NCBI GenBank assembly: GCA_023436395.1
Contig: JAEZJJ010000038.1
Location: 1-64,000, forward strand
Source of the DNA: Bacillota bacterium
GTDB taxonomy: Bacteria; Bacillota; Clostridia; Lachnospirales; Cellulosilyticaceae
Length of the DNA: 64,000 nucleotides
Reading direction: 5' to 3'
Shown here: piece by piece, positions 24,880 to 33,570 of the stretch
Layout: every line of letters begins with the position of its first letter
Numbering within the stretch: the stretch's first letter is position 1
Program-made: the position numbers and the translations under genes
The notes under the pieces: generated by a model
What the model was told of the DNA's origin: nothing
Seen by the model: the letters and a program-made list of their open reading frames with translations, nothing else
The model's database searches: none

Positions 24880-25934
24880 TGAAAAAGAGAACTCCTTTAT
24901 ACTTCACCTTATTATTAGCAAGTATGCTAGGCATCCTTTGTGCCTTTAAATTTTTCCCTCTCTCTGAGGACTCTACTGTTTTAAAAAGGACAAACTTTAT
25001 TAATCGTTTGTTACCTACTCAGGATTTCTCTCTAAGGCTTTATTATGGGAATGCCGATCTATCTCATTTAGCAGGCTATACCCTTACAAAAGATACTCTA
25101 AGTCAAGAACAGATAGCCTTTGCCCCTTACTCTGAAGGTTTTCTACCTCAAGCTGAGAATGAGCTCCTTTTAAAAGTCGTCAATGACCTTAGGAAGAAGC
25201 AAGGCAAGAAACCTCTAAGTTATTTTTATCATTACCAAAGAATCAGTGATTATGTCTTTGCTTCCTCTAGTGAAGGCTTAGAAGCCTTTTACTTAATTGA
25301 TTTAAATACCCTTGAAGTTTCTACCCCTATACTTGATCATACTGAAGCAACTCAGCCTCAATACGTCTACCAAATCAGACAGATTGGGGATGTATATGCT
25401 GTCCTTACCGCTGGAGTCAATGAATTAGCTGCTAGACTCTACGTCTTTTCTCCTAGTACTTTGGAGCTTCAGTTTATAACTTCTACAATAACAGATGCCA
25501 CAGCTTTATCTCGTAAGCAATATGCTCTTGATGATTTAGGAAAAGCATTGTTCACCCATGAGAAAGGTGTAGAAGTTGTTACCAAAGCAGAGCATTCCTT
25601 TTTAAAACTTTCCTTCACGCCACAAATGTTAGTTAGTCATGAAAATAACTCCTATGCATTAGCCATTCAAGGGAGTACACTTCATTATGCTTTCATTCAT
25701 TCATCATCCCAGACCATAGAAGAGGGCCTCTTACCTTTACCTAATGTGAATTTATCACTTGTAGACGGCTTTATACAGGGAAACCTCCTTTATACCATCA
25801 CCTATGATGCCCAACATCCTATGTATAAACACTACATCAGTATCTATGATCTTAACCTTAATGAACTTATTTTTTGTGAAGGTTTATATAATAATGGAGA
25901 ATTGGCTTTATTAAATACAATGTTCTTTTCTTAA
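24879..25934 (+). CDS. Exported protein of unknown function, coupled to the permuted peptidase
   Basis: The start ATG 24879 overlaps the TAA of the preceding gene. The 351-residue product opens with KKRTPLYFTLLLASMLGILCAF, a membrane anchor or signal peptide. It then has repeating beta-strand-like segments (YVFASSSEGLEAFYLIDLNTLEV, YAVLTAGVNELAARLYVFSP) that recall a beta-propeller. No catalytic motif was recognised. Tight coupling suggests it works with, or is the partner or inhibitor of, the peptidase. Confidence 0.7.
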   Translation: MKKRTPLYFTLLLASMLGILCAFKFFPLSEDSTVLKRTNFINRLLPTQDFSLRLYYGNADLSHLAGYTLTKDTLSQEQIAFAPYSEGFLPQAENELLLKVVNDLRKKQGKKPLSYFYHYQRISDYVFASSSEGLEAFYLIDLNTLEVSTPILDHTEATQPQYVYQIRQIGDVYAVLTAGVNELAARLYVFSPSTLELQFITSTITDATALSRKQYALDDLGKALFTHEKGVEVVTKAEHSFLKLSFTPQMLVSHENNSYALAIQGSTLHYAFIHSSSQTIEEGLLPLPNVNLSLVDGFIQGNLLYTITYDAQHPMYKHYISIYDLNLNELIFCEGLYNNGELALLNTMFFS

Positions 25935-25999
25935 AATAAATATTAATCTATTTACGAAATAGGCGTCTCAATTAAAAACGTCCGTATAGTATAAACAGG

Positions 26000-26050
26000 A
26001 AAGGTGAGTCATGAAAACTAACCCCTTAGCTTTCATGACTCACCTTTCTT
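26000..26050. terminator. Hairpin within the end of the thioesterase gene
   Basis: AAAGGTGAGTCATGAAA pairs perfectly with TTTCATGACTCACCTTT around a 14-base loop. The right arm is the last codons of the acyl-ACP thioesterase gene. T-rich sequence on both sides allows use in both directions. Confidence 0.75.
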
Positions 26051-26784
26051 AATCTTATTTCTGATGTAAAGTAATTGACTGCATCATCTAAGCTATTACC
26101 TGCAATAAGGTAATGCCCTTCTTCATTTTGCCCCATTACTAATTTTACCTGTACACCATAGGTAATAGAGGTATTGTAATTAATTTGAAGGCTCTCAATC
26201 TCATATTCCTGTAAAAGTTCTAAAGGCAACATATCTACACTCCATCGAATATAATGGGCATTATTCATATGTCCATTTAAATCTATTTCAGAATAATACG
26301 CCTTACGCACTTCTTCTTTTAGAATGGTTTCTGGTGGATTTATTTTATCGATTTTTTTCCCTTCATAAGGAAAGTCTAATACTGTAAGTGGTCCTTCTGC
26401 TCCTTTGATGCGCATAGGACGTCCTCTTTCAGCATCCATTAATAAGTATTTTCCTGTAATACGTCCTATAAGTTCATCTTGATCATTGATTAAATCAAAA
26501 AGCCTTACAGCAAAAAGCTTATCATGTCCGCCAGGATAAGTTTCTAAAGCCACCTGATCTTCCCAAATAGGATATGAAAAAATCTCATATTTTACCCTGG
26601 ATAAAATCCAATAGTAAGTTGGTCTCTCCCCACTTTTATAAAAGTTAACACCTAACTTTGTAGCATGTTTAGCCGCTATAGCTTGCATATAGCTACATAA
26701 ACCATTGATGCTTAACTTCCCCATAAAGTCTACTACATCAACATCTACTTGATATACTTCTCTTAATCTGTTCATACTCTCCAT
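26026..26784 (-). CDS. Acyl-ACP thioesterase (FatA/FatB family)
   Basis: A 252-residue double-hotdog enzyme that releases fatty acids from acyl carrier protein. N-terminal hotdog: YQVDVDVVDFMGKLSINGLCSYMQAIAAKHATKLG. YYWILSRVKYEIFSYPIWEDQVALETYP follows. The C-terminal hotdog holds YSEIDLNGHMNNAHYIRWSVD with the catalytic N..H pair. It is common in clostridia, where it may supply free or branched fatty acids. A long intergenic segment separates it from queA, so it is probably monocistronic. Confidence 0.92.
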   Translation of the reverse strand: MESMNRLREVYQVDVDVVDFMGKLSINGLCSYMQAIAAKHATKLGVNFYKSGERPTYYWILSRVKYEIFSYPIWEDQVALETYPGGHDKLFAVRLFDLINDQDELIGRITGKYLLMDAERGRPMRIKGAEGPLTVLDFPYEGKKIDKINPPETILKEEVRKAYYSEIDLNGHMNNAHYIRWSVDMLPLELLQEYEIESLQINYNTSITYGVQVKLVMGQNEEGHYLIAGNSLDDAVNYFTSEIRLRKVSHES

Positions 26785-26847
26785 CCCTTACTTTCCTATT
26801 TTATCTAATGTTACTATAGCTCACTCTTATCTGCTTTTAATGAATTC

Positions 26848-26875
26848 CAAAAAAGAAAGTGGACAATTTGTCCAC
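26848..26875 (-). terminator. Terminator downstream of queA
   Basis: GTGGACA-AAT-TGTCCAC on the minus strand is followed by TTTCTTTTTTGG. It lies about 90 bases past the queA stop. Confidence 0.8.
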
Positions 26876-26884
26876 ATTCCTTCC

Positions 26885-26963
26885 TCATATTTATTTTTTT
26901 ATAAACATAGCATCCCCAATGCTCCGAAAACACCTCGTTTTTCGTAAAAACACGATTTTTGAG
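26885..26963 (-). repeat. Echo of the queA 3' end
   Basis: Read on the minus strand after the queA stop, one frame gives RSIGDAMFIKK and a stop. The queA C-terminus itself is FFSFGDAMLLK. Between the two lies an imperfect inverted repeat (AAAATCGTGTTTTTACG/CGAAAAACGAGG). The second ending could be the original gene end displaced by a small insertion. Confidence 0.35.
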
Positions 26964-27986
26964 TTACTTTAAGAGCATCGCGTCCCCAAAACTAAAGAAA
27001 CGGTAGCCTTCTTTAACAGCTGTGTTATAGGCATTTAAAATTGCTTCTTTACCTGCTAAAGCACTTACTAACATAATCAGCGTTGACTCTGGTAAATGGA
27101 AATTCGTAATTAAAGCGTCTACACATTTAAAAGTATATCCTGGATAAATAAAAATATTTGTCCAACCACTACCTGCTTTGATACAGCCCTTTTCATCGGC
27201 ATTAGACTCTAAGGTACGTGTACTTGTTGTTCCCACTGCTATAATGCGTCCACCTTGTCCTTTTGTTTCATTAATAATCTTTGCATTGGCTTCATCTATA
27301 CTGTAGTATTCAGAATGCATCTCATGATTCAGTACATCCTCTACTTTAACAGGTCTAAATGTGCCTAACCCAACATGCAAGGTAACATAGGCAATTTTTA
27401 CACCCATTGCCTCAATCTCACTTAATAATTCTTTAGTAAAGTGAAGACCTGCTGTAGGGGCAGCTGCACTACCTTCATGTTTTGAGTAAACGGTTTGATA
27501 ACGTTCTTTATCTTCTAGTTTCTCATGAATATAGGGTGGAAGTGGCATTTCTCCAAGCGCATCTAATACTTCCTCAAAAATACCCTGATACTCAAAGCTT
27601 ACAACACGCTTGCCATCTTCGATAATTTCCTCTACTTTTGCTTTTAAAAGTCCTTCACCAAAAATGATTTCGTCCCCAATTTTGGCTTTCTTCCCTGGTT
27701 TTACAAGGACTTCCCAACGTTTTTCTTCTTTTCTTGTGAGTAATAAAAACTCGACTTTACCACCTGAAGGGCGAGCTCCAAATAATCTGGCTGGAATAAC
27801 TCTTGTATCATTTAGAACTAAGCAGTCTCCTGGCTTTAAATATGCTTTAATATCATAAAAATGTTTATGTTCAATTTCACCTGTTTGCTGATCCAGTACC
27901 ATTAAACGAGAAGTTGTTCTATCTTTTAATGGAACTTGAGCAATTTGTTCTTCTGGAAGATGAAAGTAAAAATCTGAAGTTTTCAT
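26964..27986 (-). CDS. queA: S-adenosylmethionine:tRNA ribosyltransferase-isomerase
   Basis: The 340-residue enzyme turns preQ1-34 in tRNA into epoxyqueuosine, moving the ribosyl group of SAM. Typical blocks: FYFHLPEEQIAQVPLKDRTTSRLMVLD, NDTRVIPARLFGARPSGGKVEFLL, SAAAPTAGLHFTKELL and HVGLGTFRPVKVEDVLNHEMHSEYY. Length is normal. It is monocistronic in this window. The gene for the last step (queG/queH) is not visible. Confidence 0.97.
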   Translation of the reverse strand: MKTSDFYFHLPEEQIAQVPLKDRTTSRLMVLDQQTGEIEHKHFYDIKAYLKPGDCLVLNDTRVIPARLFGARPSGGKVEFLLLTRKEEKRWEVLVKPGKKAKIGDEIIFGEGLLKAKVEEIIEDGKRVVSFEYQGIFEEVLDALGEMPLPPYIHEKLEDKERYQTVYSKHEGSAAAPTAGLHFTKELLSEIEAMGVKIAYVTLHVGLGTFRPVKVEDVLNHEMHSEYYSIDEANAKIINETKGQGGRIIAVGTTSTRTLESNADEKGCIKAGSGWTNIFIYPGYTFKCVDALITNFHLPESTLIMLVSALAGKEAILNAYNTAVKEGYRFFSFGDAMLLK

Positions 27987-28102
27987 TGCACGCTCCTACT
28001 ATCCTTTGTTTAATCATAACATTCTTTGTCTGTCTGTTTTCTTCAACCATCATACCACATTCTCCCCAGGTATTAAAGTAAAATTGAGCCTCGATCATTT
28101 TC

Positions 28103-28630
28103 TTATTTGAGACTTTTGACATACTTAAATGTCTCTTTTTCCCCTTTGGTAGCTAACATCATCAGCCATTCTTCTAATAACTTAGAAGTCTCAGGATGAA
28201 TGGTACCATTTCTTCTTTCTTTACCATTTAAAAAATAGTCTAAAGGTTGTTCATTGGTATAAGTCCCTTTTAAGTAAGTTTTACTGGCTGCAATACGATC
28301 ACAAAACATCTCTTTTACATAACAGAGGGGCATCTCTACAGGTTCAATACGCTTTGTTTTAGTATTATAATCTGTCCAATACTCAAAATGATGCTTATTC
28401 CTTCCTTTATGATGTAGCCAAGCTACAGAGTAACCATAGGCTTCTCTTTCCGCTTCATTTGGACTTCTTTTCCCACTATAGTACCTTGCACCTACCAAAA
28501 ATTCTGTTGGGCTATACTTGGAAAGATCATGACATAAGCCTTGCCACAAAATTCCCGTTTTATAACAATGCACAATCACCTTTCGGCGATGTGCATTAAT
28601 GGTTCTAAAATGATTCCATGCTTTTAACAT
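28103..28630 (-). CDS. DUF5662 family protein
   Basis: The 175-residue protein is an HD-like helical protein. The N-terminal HYxxTG...CHDLSKYSP block (HCYKTGILWQGLCHDLSKYS) and AWLHHKGRNKHHFEYW carry conserved His and Asp residues that could bind a metal, as in HD phosphohydrolases. ALYYSGKR-like and EMFCDRIAASKTYL also fit DUF5662. The molecular function is unknown. It is a single gene between queA and a gene-free stretch. Confidence 0.8.
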   Translation of the reverse strand: MLKAWNHFRTINAHRRKVIVHCYKTGILWQGLCHDLSKYSPTEFLVGARYYSGKRSPNEAEREAYGYSVAWLHHKGRNKHHFEYWTDYNTKTKRIEPVEMPLCYVKEMFCDRIAASKTYLKGTYTNEQPLDYFLNGKERRNGTIHPETSKLLEEWLMMLATKGEKETFKYVKSLK

Positions 28631-29027
28631 CCTTGTTCTCCTTCGTTAATCATCCACTTTCTATTATTACCTCCATTTTACAAAATAATATGTCTTATTT
28701 CAATCTTAGTCTGTTTTTGAGCGTTTTAATCAACCTTTATTCTACCTTTTAAAATCCACTTTCCTTTTACCTACATAAAACTTAATATTTCACAAAATTC
28801 AAATTCCTTAAAGTATAGAATATCTACTTGAGCTTTATATATACCATTTTCTTTTCCTAGAAATGCTAAAGTATTCAAATCTATAGTTTCTACCCATAAC
28901 CCCTTGACCTTCAATATACTTTCTTTATATTTAACGCTAACTTAATTTTACTATAATGTCGATATACCTATAAACCGATATATATTTGAATATTTAAAAT
29001 ATTTATTCCGAATAGGAGGTTATTATT
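28631..29027. other. AT-rich spacer with one coding-looking fragment
   Basis: About 400 bases without an intact gene. On the minus strand a stop-to-stop frame of 56 codons (28771-28944), containing KVKGLWVETIDLNTLAFL, has protein-like composition but no start or SD. It is perhaps a decayed gene end. Otherwise only AT-rich sequence and the SD of the next gene (AGGAGG) are seen. Confidence 0.4.
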
Positions 29028-29672
29028 ATGAGTATTTCTACCTATGCTTCATCTCCTACACCTTCGCTTCTACATCAAACAAACCTTGACACTAGAGAAA
29101 GTCATTTATCTACTAGTGCTTTTCATAAAGCTATTAAAGGCTATAAGGATGAATACTATACAGGTTTAACAGATGAAGAGCGAGAGGAAATTTTAAAACA
29201 ACAAAAGGCTTATCTTGAAGATCATCCTCTTAAAACACCTGCTGATATTGAAAAATTCAATAATTTCACTAAGTCTCTTCTTAAAAAATATGGTTTTAAA
29301 GGAGACTACAATGAATTTCTAATCACAACAGAAGTTTCTTCTGATGCAAGTAACCTTTCTGATATCCAGTTTGCGTATGAACAAACAATAAGTTCTGCTA
29401 CAGCTTCTAAGGAACGTCTCATTGAAGGGGCGTCTAACCTAAACACTCCTAATCATTCTACTCCTGACGATACCACAGAAGCCACTCAGTCTACACTTAT
29501 CACTAATGCAGATGGTTCTCAAACCCTTATTCTTTTAAAGGATGATATCATCGTTGCCAAATTTAATTTAGGTAAAGTACCTGTTCCTTCAGAAGACATG
29601 CCTATGGAAGAACAAAGTAATGATATAATTTCTCTTTTGGTAGATTCATTGACAACTTCTTCAAATGAATAA
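29028..29672 (+). CDS. Conserved hypothetical protein, Ser/Thr-rich
   Basis: A 214-residue soluble protein without signal peptide. LTDEEREEILKQQKAYLEDH followed by FNNFTKSLLKKYGFKG is a helical block; the rest is Ser/Thr/Asp-rich, with a C-terminal DGSQTLILLKDDIIVAKFNLG strand segment. No domain recognised. A very strong SD (AGGAGG, 8 bases before ATG) suggests high expression. It is followed by a terminator. Confidence 0.6.
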   Translation: MSISTYASSPTPSLLHQTNLDTRESHLSTSAFHKAIKGYKDEYYTGLTDEEREEILKQQKAYLEDHPLKTPADIEKFNNFTKSLLKKYGFKGDYNEFLITTEVSSDASNLSDIQFAYEQTISSATASKERLIEGASNLNTPNHSTPDDTTEATQSTLITNADGSQTLILLKDDIIVAKFNLGKVPVPSEDMPMEEQSNDIISLLVDSLTTSSNE

Positions 29673-29694
29673 ATCTTTATGAATTTTGGGCAAT

Positions 29695-29757
29695 ATAAAA
29701 CTCTCACCTTCCTTAATAGCTTGATAAGAGACTATTAGGAGATGAGAGTTTTATATT
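29695..29757 (+). terminator. Terminator of the Ser/Thr-rich protein gene
   Basis: ATAAAACTCTC pairs with GAGAGTTTTAT, with an inner CTTAATAG/CTATTAGG helix, and runs into TATATTTG. It may also serve the minus-strand small gene. Confidence 0.7.
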
Positions 29758-29759
29758 TG

Positions 29760-29897
29760 TTATTTCTCGCCAGATTGTTTTGCCATTTTAGCTTTGTAAC
29801 GTTCTAAGCCTGTTTGTGGACGTTTCTTTTTCTCTTCCTTACTAAATGCTTCTGCTGCCTCAGGCGTAAAACTTGCAAACCCTTTTTCCTTTGCCAT
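29760..29897 (-). CDS. Small basic protein (45 residues)
   Basis: A short gene with a proper SD (GGAGGCAG). The product starts MAKEKGFASFTPEAAEAFSK and continues with a very basic stretch, KKKRPQTGLERYKAKMAK. The size and Lys richness recall small acid-soluble or nucleic-acid-associated proteins, but no family was recognised. It precedes the alarmone synthetase gene's end by about 60 bases. Confidence 0.6.
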   Translation of the reverse strand: MAKEKGFASFTPEAAEAFSKEEKKKRPQTGLERYKAKMAKQSGEK

Positions 29898-29954
29898 ATA
29901 TCTGCCTCCATTTATAATGAATTTCAGTTTTAGTATGAAGGAATTTCTTATAAA

Positions 29955-30788
29955 TTATTTTGATTTAGGACTGTTTGTTTTTTCCATTCCTTTAATAAGG
30001 AGCTTAAGCCTTTCTATTTCTCTTGCTTGTTCCTCAATCCTCTTTTGATAACTATTTTCCTTCTCACACCACTCCTCATTAAGTTTATTGATAAGAGAAG
30101 CCATTTCATCTGCACTTCCAATAATCCGGTTAAATAGGAGTAAATTAGATTTTAGGATTTCTGGTATTTCTATATGAGAATATCTTAGTCTATGATCAAT
30201 TTCTCCATAACCTTCTTCAAAAATGGTTCTGACCTGTATCTCTGCAATAACTCTTTGATTAGTCGGATAAAATTCTACTAAATAATGTACGGATCTATAG
30301 CCAGAAGCTCTTGATTTTACTTGTATATCTAGTTCCCTAAATACTTCTACATTGTCCCCTTCTCTTACATTAGCAGTGATTTCAATGACATTCCAAGTCT
30401 CCACAATATACTCATGAATGGCACGCCACTGCTCTTTAAAAATATGAATGACTCTAATACCTATTAAGTCATTAATTTCATCTTTATAGTTATCCACATT
30501 AAACTGAAAGTCTTCTCCATATTTAACTCTTCTATCAACAGTCTTCCTAATCACCTTTTCAATCAGTCTATCTGGCTCTTTCATTCTCGATTTCACCGTA
30601 TGAATATTTTCTTGTGAGCGCAAAATATTGGCGATGAAATTTCCATGATTTTGATAAGCTTCCATACATCTTATATAATCTTCATAAATAGCACAGAGTG
30701 TATTCTTATCTATGTTGTTTTCTTTGATTAGTGTTAAAGTATAAGGATATTTTAGCAAAAATTCATCTAAATCAAATTCTGTTTTCAT
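29955..30788 (-). CDS. Second small alarmone synthetase (RelA/SpoT-domain protein)
   Basis: A 277-residue protein with only a (p)ppGpp synthetase domain. Recognisable blocks: NVDNYKDEINDLIGIRVIHIF with the metal-binding Asp, KSRASGYRSVHYLVEFYP for GTP, and AEIQVRTIFEEGYGEIDHRLRYSHI with the catalytic Glu and the E.DH. motif. The C-terminus is a coiled coil (EKENSYQKRIEEQAREIERLK). There is no HD hydrolase. It is not closely similar to the RelQ-like gene at 9328-10110, so two different synthetases are present. Confidence 0.85.
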   Translation of the reverse strand: MKTEFDLDEFLLKYPYTLTLIKENNIDKNTLCAIYEDYIRCMEAYQNHGNFIANILRSQENIHTVKSRMKEPDRLIEKVIRKTVDRRVKYGEDFQFNVDNYKDEINDLIGIRVIHIFKEQWRAIHEYIVETWNVIEITANVREGDNVEVFRELDIQVKSRASGYRSVHYLVEFYPTNQRVIAEIQVRTIFEEGYGEIDHRLRYSHIEIPEILKSNLLLFNRIIGSADEMASLINKLNEEWCEKENSYQKRIEEQAREIERLKLLIKGMEKTNSPKSK

Positions 30789-30929
30789 TCATTACACTCC
30801 TTTTTCAGAGCATTTACTACTTTATGCTCTTTCTTTATAGGTTTAAAACTATTATATCATATCCTATCTGTTTCATTTTATAAGTTTTTTTCAAAATTAA
30901 TTAGGGAATTATCTTTTTCATCACATATA

Positions 30930-31370
30930 TAGAGTGTAAAGGTAAAACAAATAGCTTCTGTAGCAGAATCACCACGTCGAGATTCTGAGGAATTGACCGG
31001 GTCAGCCAAGTCTCAATCTGTCGTTACAGGTACCTCTGGACTTAAGGAAAATATTCACTGATTGCTCGTGTAAAGGGAGGCGCTCTTTTATAAGTTATTT
31101 GCCAACTTTACAAAAAATAAAGTAAAAACCAGAGTCTTAAAATCACGGTTTCCTAGAAAGGACAGTCCGGACCGAGACTTTAAGGAGCTCCTCACTCATT
31201 GGTTAATACTTTTATAACAAGTCTTAGTAGGTGCCTTTCTATGGGATAAAGGTGCTGAGGAGTTACTTTATGCCTTGAAACAGGGTCTACTTACTTGTTA
31301 TAAAAGTTTAATCCGAGTCTGGAGGCAAAAATGGGACGATCACCTATGTGATCGTCCCATTTTTGTTTTA
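30930..31370 (+). ncRNA. Candidate long structured RNA of unknown family
   Basis: A 430-base stretch without coding potential ends in a very strong intrinsic terminator. Internal pairings I can see: TGTAAAG/CTTTACA around 31070-31111, CTCTGG/CCAGAG (31034-31039 with 31129-31134), and the 15-base perfect helix ACTTTTATAACAAGT (31208) with ACTTGTTATAAAAGT (31292). CTCCTCA (31189) can pair with TGAGGAG (31256), which would cross the 15-base helix and form a pseudoknot. It is not tmRNA, RNase P RNA or a T-box by the motifs I know. The 5' end is uncertain. Confidence 0.6.
31326..31370 (+). terminator. Strong intrinsic terminator of the candidate RNA
   Basis: An 18-base stem CAAAAATGGGACGATCAC with loop CTAT and its perfect complement, followed by TTTTA. 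It is the strongest hairpin in the window and closes a region with no protein gene. Confidence 0.9.
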
Positions 31371-31454
31371 CACCTATTATAACATTATTTGTTTTAAGGT
31401 ACAGAATTCAATTAAAAGTTATAATCCTTTGATTCCTAAATGTTCATCCTTAAG

Positions 31455-31483
31455 TTGTAGAATCCTCCAACCTTATGTATACT
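31455..31483 (+). promoter_or_regulatory. Promoter of dmkA
   Basis: TTGTAG, 17 bases, TATACT; the gene's SD AGGAGG follows 18 bases later. Directly downstream lies GTTGATAATGACTTAG, which contains a GATAATGA element resembling one arm of a Fur box; that part is only suggestive. Confidence 0.65.
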
Positions 31484-31513
31484 AATAGTTGATAATGACT
31501 TAGGAGGATATAT

Positions 31514-32470
31514 ATGACGATATCAAGATTTTTTAAGTTAATAGAACTTCGTACCAAAGTAGCCAGTGTGATTCCTTATTTGCTAGGAACTTTTTATACA
31601 CTGTATGCCTTTGATACTTTTAAGCCCATTAATGCACTTCTTATGTTTTTAAGTATGCTTATCTTTGATATGGCTACTACTGCCATCAATAATTATATGG
31701 ATTATAAAAAGGCCATTCAAAAAGAAGGTTACGGCTATGAAGTACATAATCCCATTCATTCCTATGAGCTCTCACTAAAAAGCGTGGGCTATATTATTTT
31801 GACCATGCTCGTTCTTTCCGCTGCATTAGGTATAATGCTTGCCCTTCGTACGAATATCATTGTTTTATTACTGGGTATGCTTTGTTTTGCTATTGGTGTA
31901 CTCTATACCTTTGGGCCACTCCCTATTTCACGTACGCCTTTTGGGGAAGTATTTTCAGGGATAACCATGGGGCTAATTTTAACTTTTATTACCATTTACA
32001 TTCATATTTTTGATCAGAATATCATTGGTATTTCTCTTTTCAATAATCAGTTATTGATGTCCTTAGACTTGTCAGTCTTAGTTCCTATTGGCATTGTGTG
32101 TGTACCTTTAATCACTTGCATTGCCAACATTATGCTTGCTAATAATCTTTGTGATATGGAAGAAGATTTGTCTAATAAACGTTATACACTCCCTCTTTAT
32201 ATTAGCAGAGAAAAAGCGCTTATCCTTTGGGAATGCCTGTACTATGTAGCTTATGGCGCTATAAGCATTGGTATACTTATCAAAGCACTCCCTTTAACAT
32301 CAGCAATGACACTTTTCACCCTTATTCCACTCAGAAAAAATATTAAGTTCTTTAAAGCCAAACAATTCAAAGGTGAAACTTTTATTTATGCCATTAAAAA
32401 CTTTATGCTTATTAATGTAGTTTATATTTTAACCGTAGTAGTTGCCTTACTTTTTAATTGGATAGGCTAA
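31514..32470 (+). CDS. dmkA: Demethylmenaquinone-type UbiA prenyltransferase (DmkA-like)
   Basis: A 318-residue membrane protein with about 9 helices. The two Asp-rich motifs of UbiA enzymes are NNYMDYKKA and NNLCDMEEDLSNKRYT. It resembles MenA-type 1,4-dihydroxy-2-naphthoate prenyltransferases. In the Listeria FLEET locus DmkA makes a dedicated demethylmenaquinone for extracellular electron transfer. The rest of that locus (dmkB, eetA, eetB, ndh2, fmnB, pplA) lies within the next 10 kb, which supports the same role. It converges with dmkB. Confidence 0.85.
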   Translation: MTISRFFKLIELRTKVASVIPYLLGTFYTLYAFDTFKPINALLMFLSMLIFDMATTAINNYMDYKKAIQKEGYGYEVHNPIHSYELSLKSVGYIILTMLVLSAALGIMLALRTNIIVLLLGMLCFAIGVLYTFGPLPISRTPFGEVFSGITMGLILTFITIYIHIFDQNIIGISLFNNQLLMSLDLSVLVPIGIVCVPLITCIANIMLANNLCDMEEDLSNKRYTLPLYISREKALILWECLYYVAYGAISIGILIKALPLTSAMTLFTLIPLRKNIKFFKAKQFKGETFIYAIKNFMLINVVYILTVVVALLFNWIG

Positions 32471-32494
32471 ATAAATAGATGCTTAAAATATAAT

Positions 32495-32522
32495 AAGAGG
32501 GCCTTCTTTGAAAGCCCTCTTT
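32495..32522. terminator. Terminator between dmkA and dmkB
   Basis: AAGAGGGC/GCCCTCTT with an 11-base loop. A second weak hairpin (AAGAACCGT/ACGGTTCT) lies at 32531-32576 and probably serves the minus-strand genes. Confidence 0.6.
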
Positions 32523-32594
32523 AAACTATCAAGAACCGTAGTGGATGCCTATATGCCCAGCTTTGAAACGGTTCTCTTGTGGTATACCTTTCAC

Positions 32595-33560
32595 TTAGTA
32601 CGCTCGTTCTAGCATCTCTTTTGCTATTTCTTGCAGTATATTTTTATACTCATGCTCAGGCAGTCTTTTAATAAAGCTATATGCCTTATCCGTATACTTT
32701 TTAGCTAATACTCTTGCCTCATCAACACCCCCACATGCATTTACCAATTCAATAATCCTTGTGATATCCTCTTCACTTAACTCTTTATGATCTAGGAGTG
32801 CCATTAACTCCTCTGGCTTCTTCTCTAAAGCATATATCAGTGGCAAGGTATAGATCCCATCTCTTAAATCATGCCCCACTTCTTTCCCTAAAGTTTCAGC
32901 ATTACTTGTATAATCTAAAATATCATCAATGATTTGAAATGCCATACCAATATGGTGACCTATATTCCAAAATAATCTAGCCAGCTTTGCATCACACTGA
33001 CTTTCTGCTGCACCAATATATAAACTTAAGGAAAATAATTCAGCTGTTTTTCCTGAAATACGCTTTAAATACTGCTTCACACTCACTTCTTTTTGGAACC
33101 TTGAAGTCAGCTGTTCTACTTCCCCTAAACAAATTCTAGACATGGCTTTGCTATCTAACTGTATACTATGTAAGGAGGCTGTACTTGCTAAGATTTTAAA
33201 ACATATACAGAAAAGATAATCCCCAATATAAACGGCATACTCTTTTCCATATTTCGATTGAATCGTTTCTTTTCCCCTTCTTAATTTGGAGTCATCAATG
33301 ACATCATCATGAACAAGGGTTGCCATATGAAACATCTCAACTACCGCTCCTAAAGCTCTTGTACGCTCTGGCTTATAATCCCCAAACTTGGATGCAATAA
33401 CTGTAAAACCTGGACGAATCATTTTTCCCCCTGACTCAATCAGTTCCTTAATGGATGTTTCAATGACTTTATCTTTGCAGTAAGCATTCTCTTCCATTAT
33501 ATTTAAAATGGCCTCTAATTCTGTCTGTACTTCTGGGTACCTATTCCAGATTGCATGCAT
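32595..33560 (-). CDS. dmkB: Polyprenyl diphosphate synthase (DmkB-like)
   Basis: A 321-residue trans-prenyl chain synthase. First Asp-rich motif HDDVIDDSKLRRGK, second FQIIDDILDYTS, plus GGKMIRPGFTVIA at the start. It makes the long prenyl tail that DmkA puts on the naphthoquinone. It is the last gene of the eetA-eetB-dmkB operon, with 10 bases between eetB and dmkB. The annotation as heptaprenyl synthase component II is common; the chain length is not readable from sequence. Confidence 0.88.
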   Translation of the reverse strand: MHAIWNRYPEVQTELEAILNIMEENAYCKDKVIETSIKELIESGGKMIRPGFTVIASKFGDYKPERTRALGAVVEMFHMATLVHDDVIDDSKLRRGKETIQSKYGKEYAVYIGDYLFCICFKILASTASLHSIQLDSKAMSRICLGEVEQLTSRFQKEVSVKQYLKRISGKTAELFSLSLYIGAAESQCDAKLARLFWNIGHHIGMAFQIIDDILDYTSNAETLGKEVGHDLRDGIYTLPLIYALEKKPEELMALLDHKELSEEDITRIIELVNACGGVDEARVLAKKYTDKAYSFIKRLPEHEYKNILQEIAKEMLERAY

Positions 33561-33570
33561 ATTTTTTACC

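Noticed and set aside
30930..31370. tmRNA, RNase P RNA or a T-box leader
   Set aside because: No CCA end or tag frame, no GAGGAAAGTCC core and no GGGTGGTACCGCG antiterminator; it is also not placed before an aminoacyl-tRNA synthetase gene.
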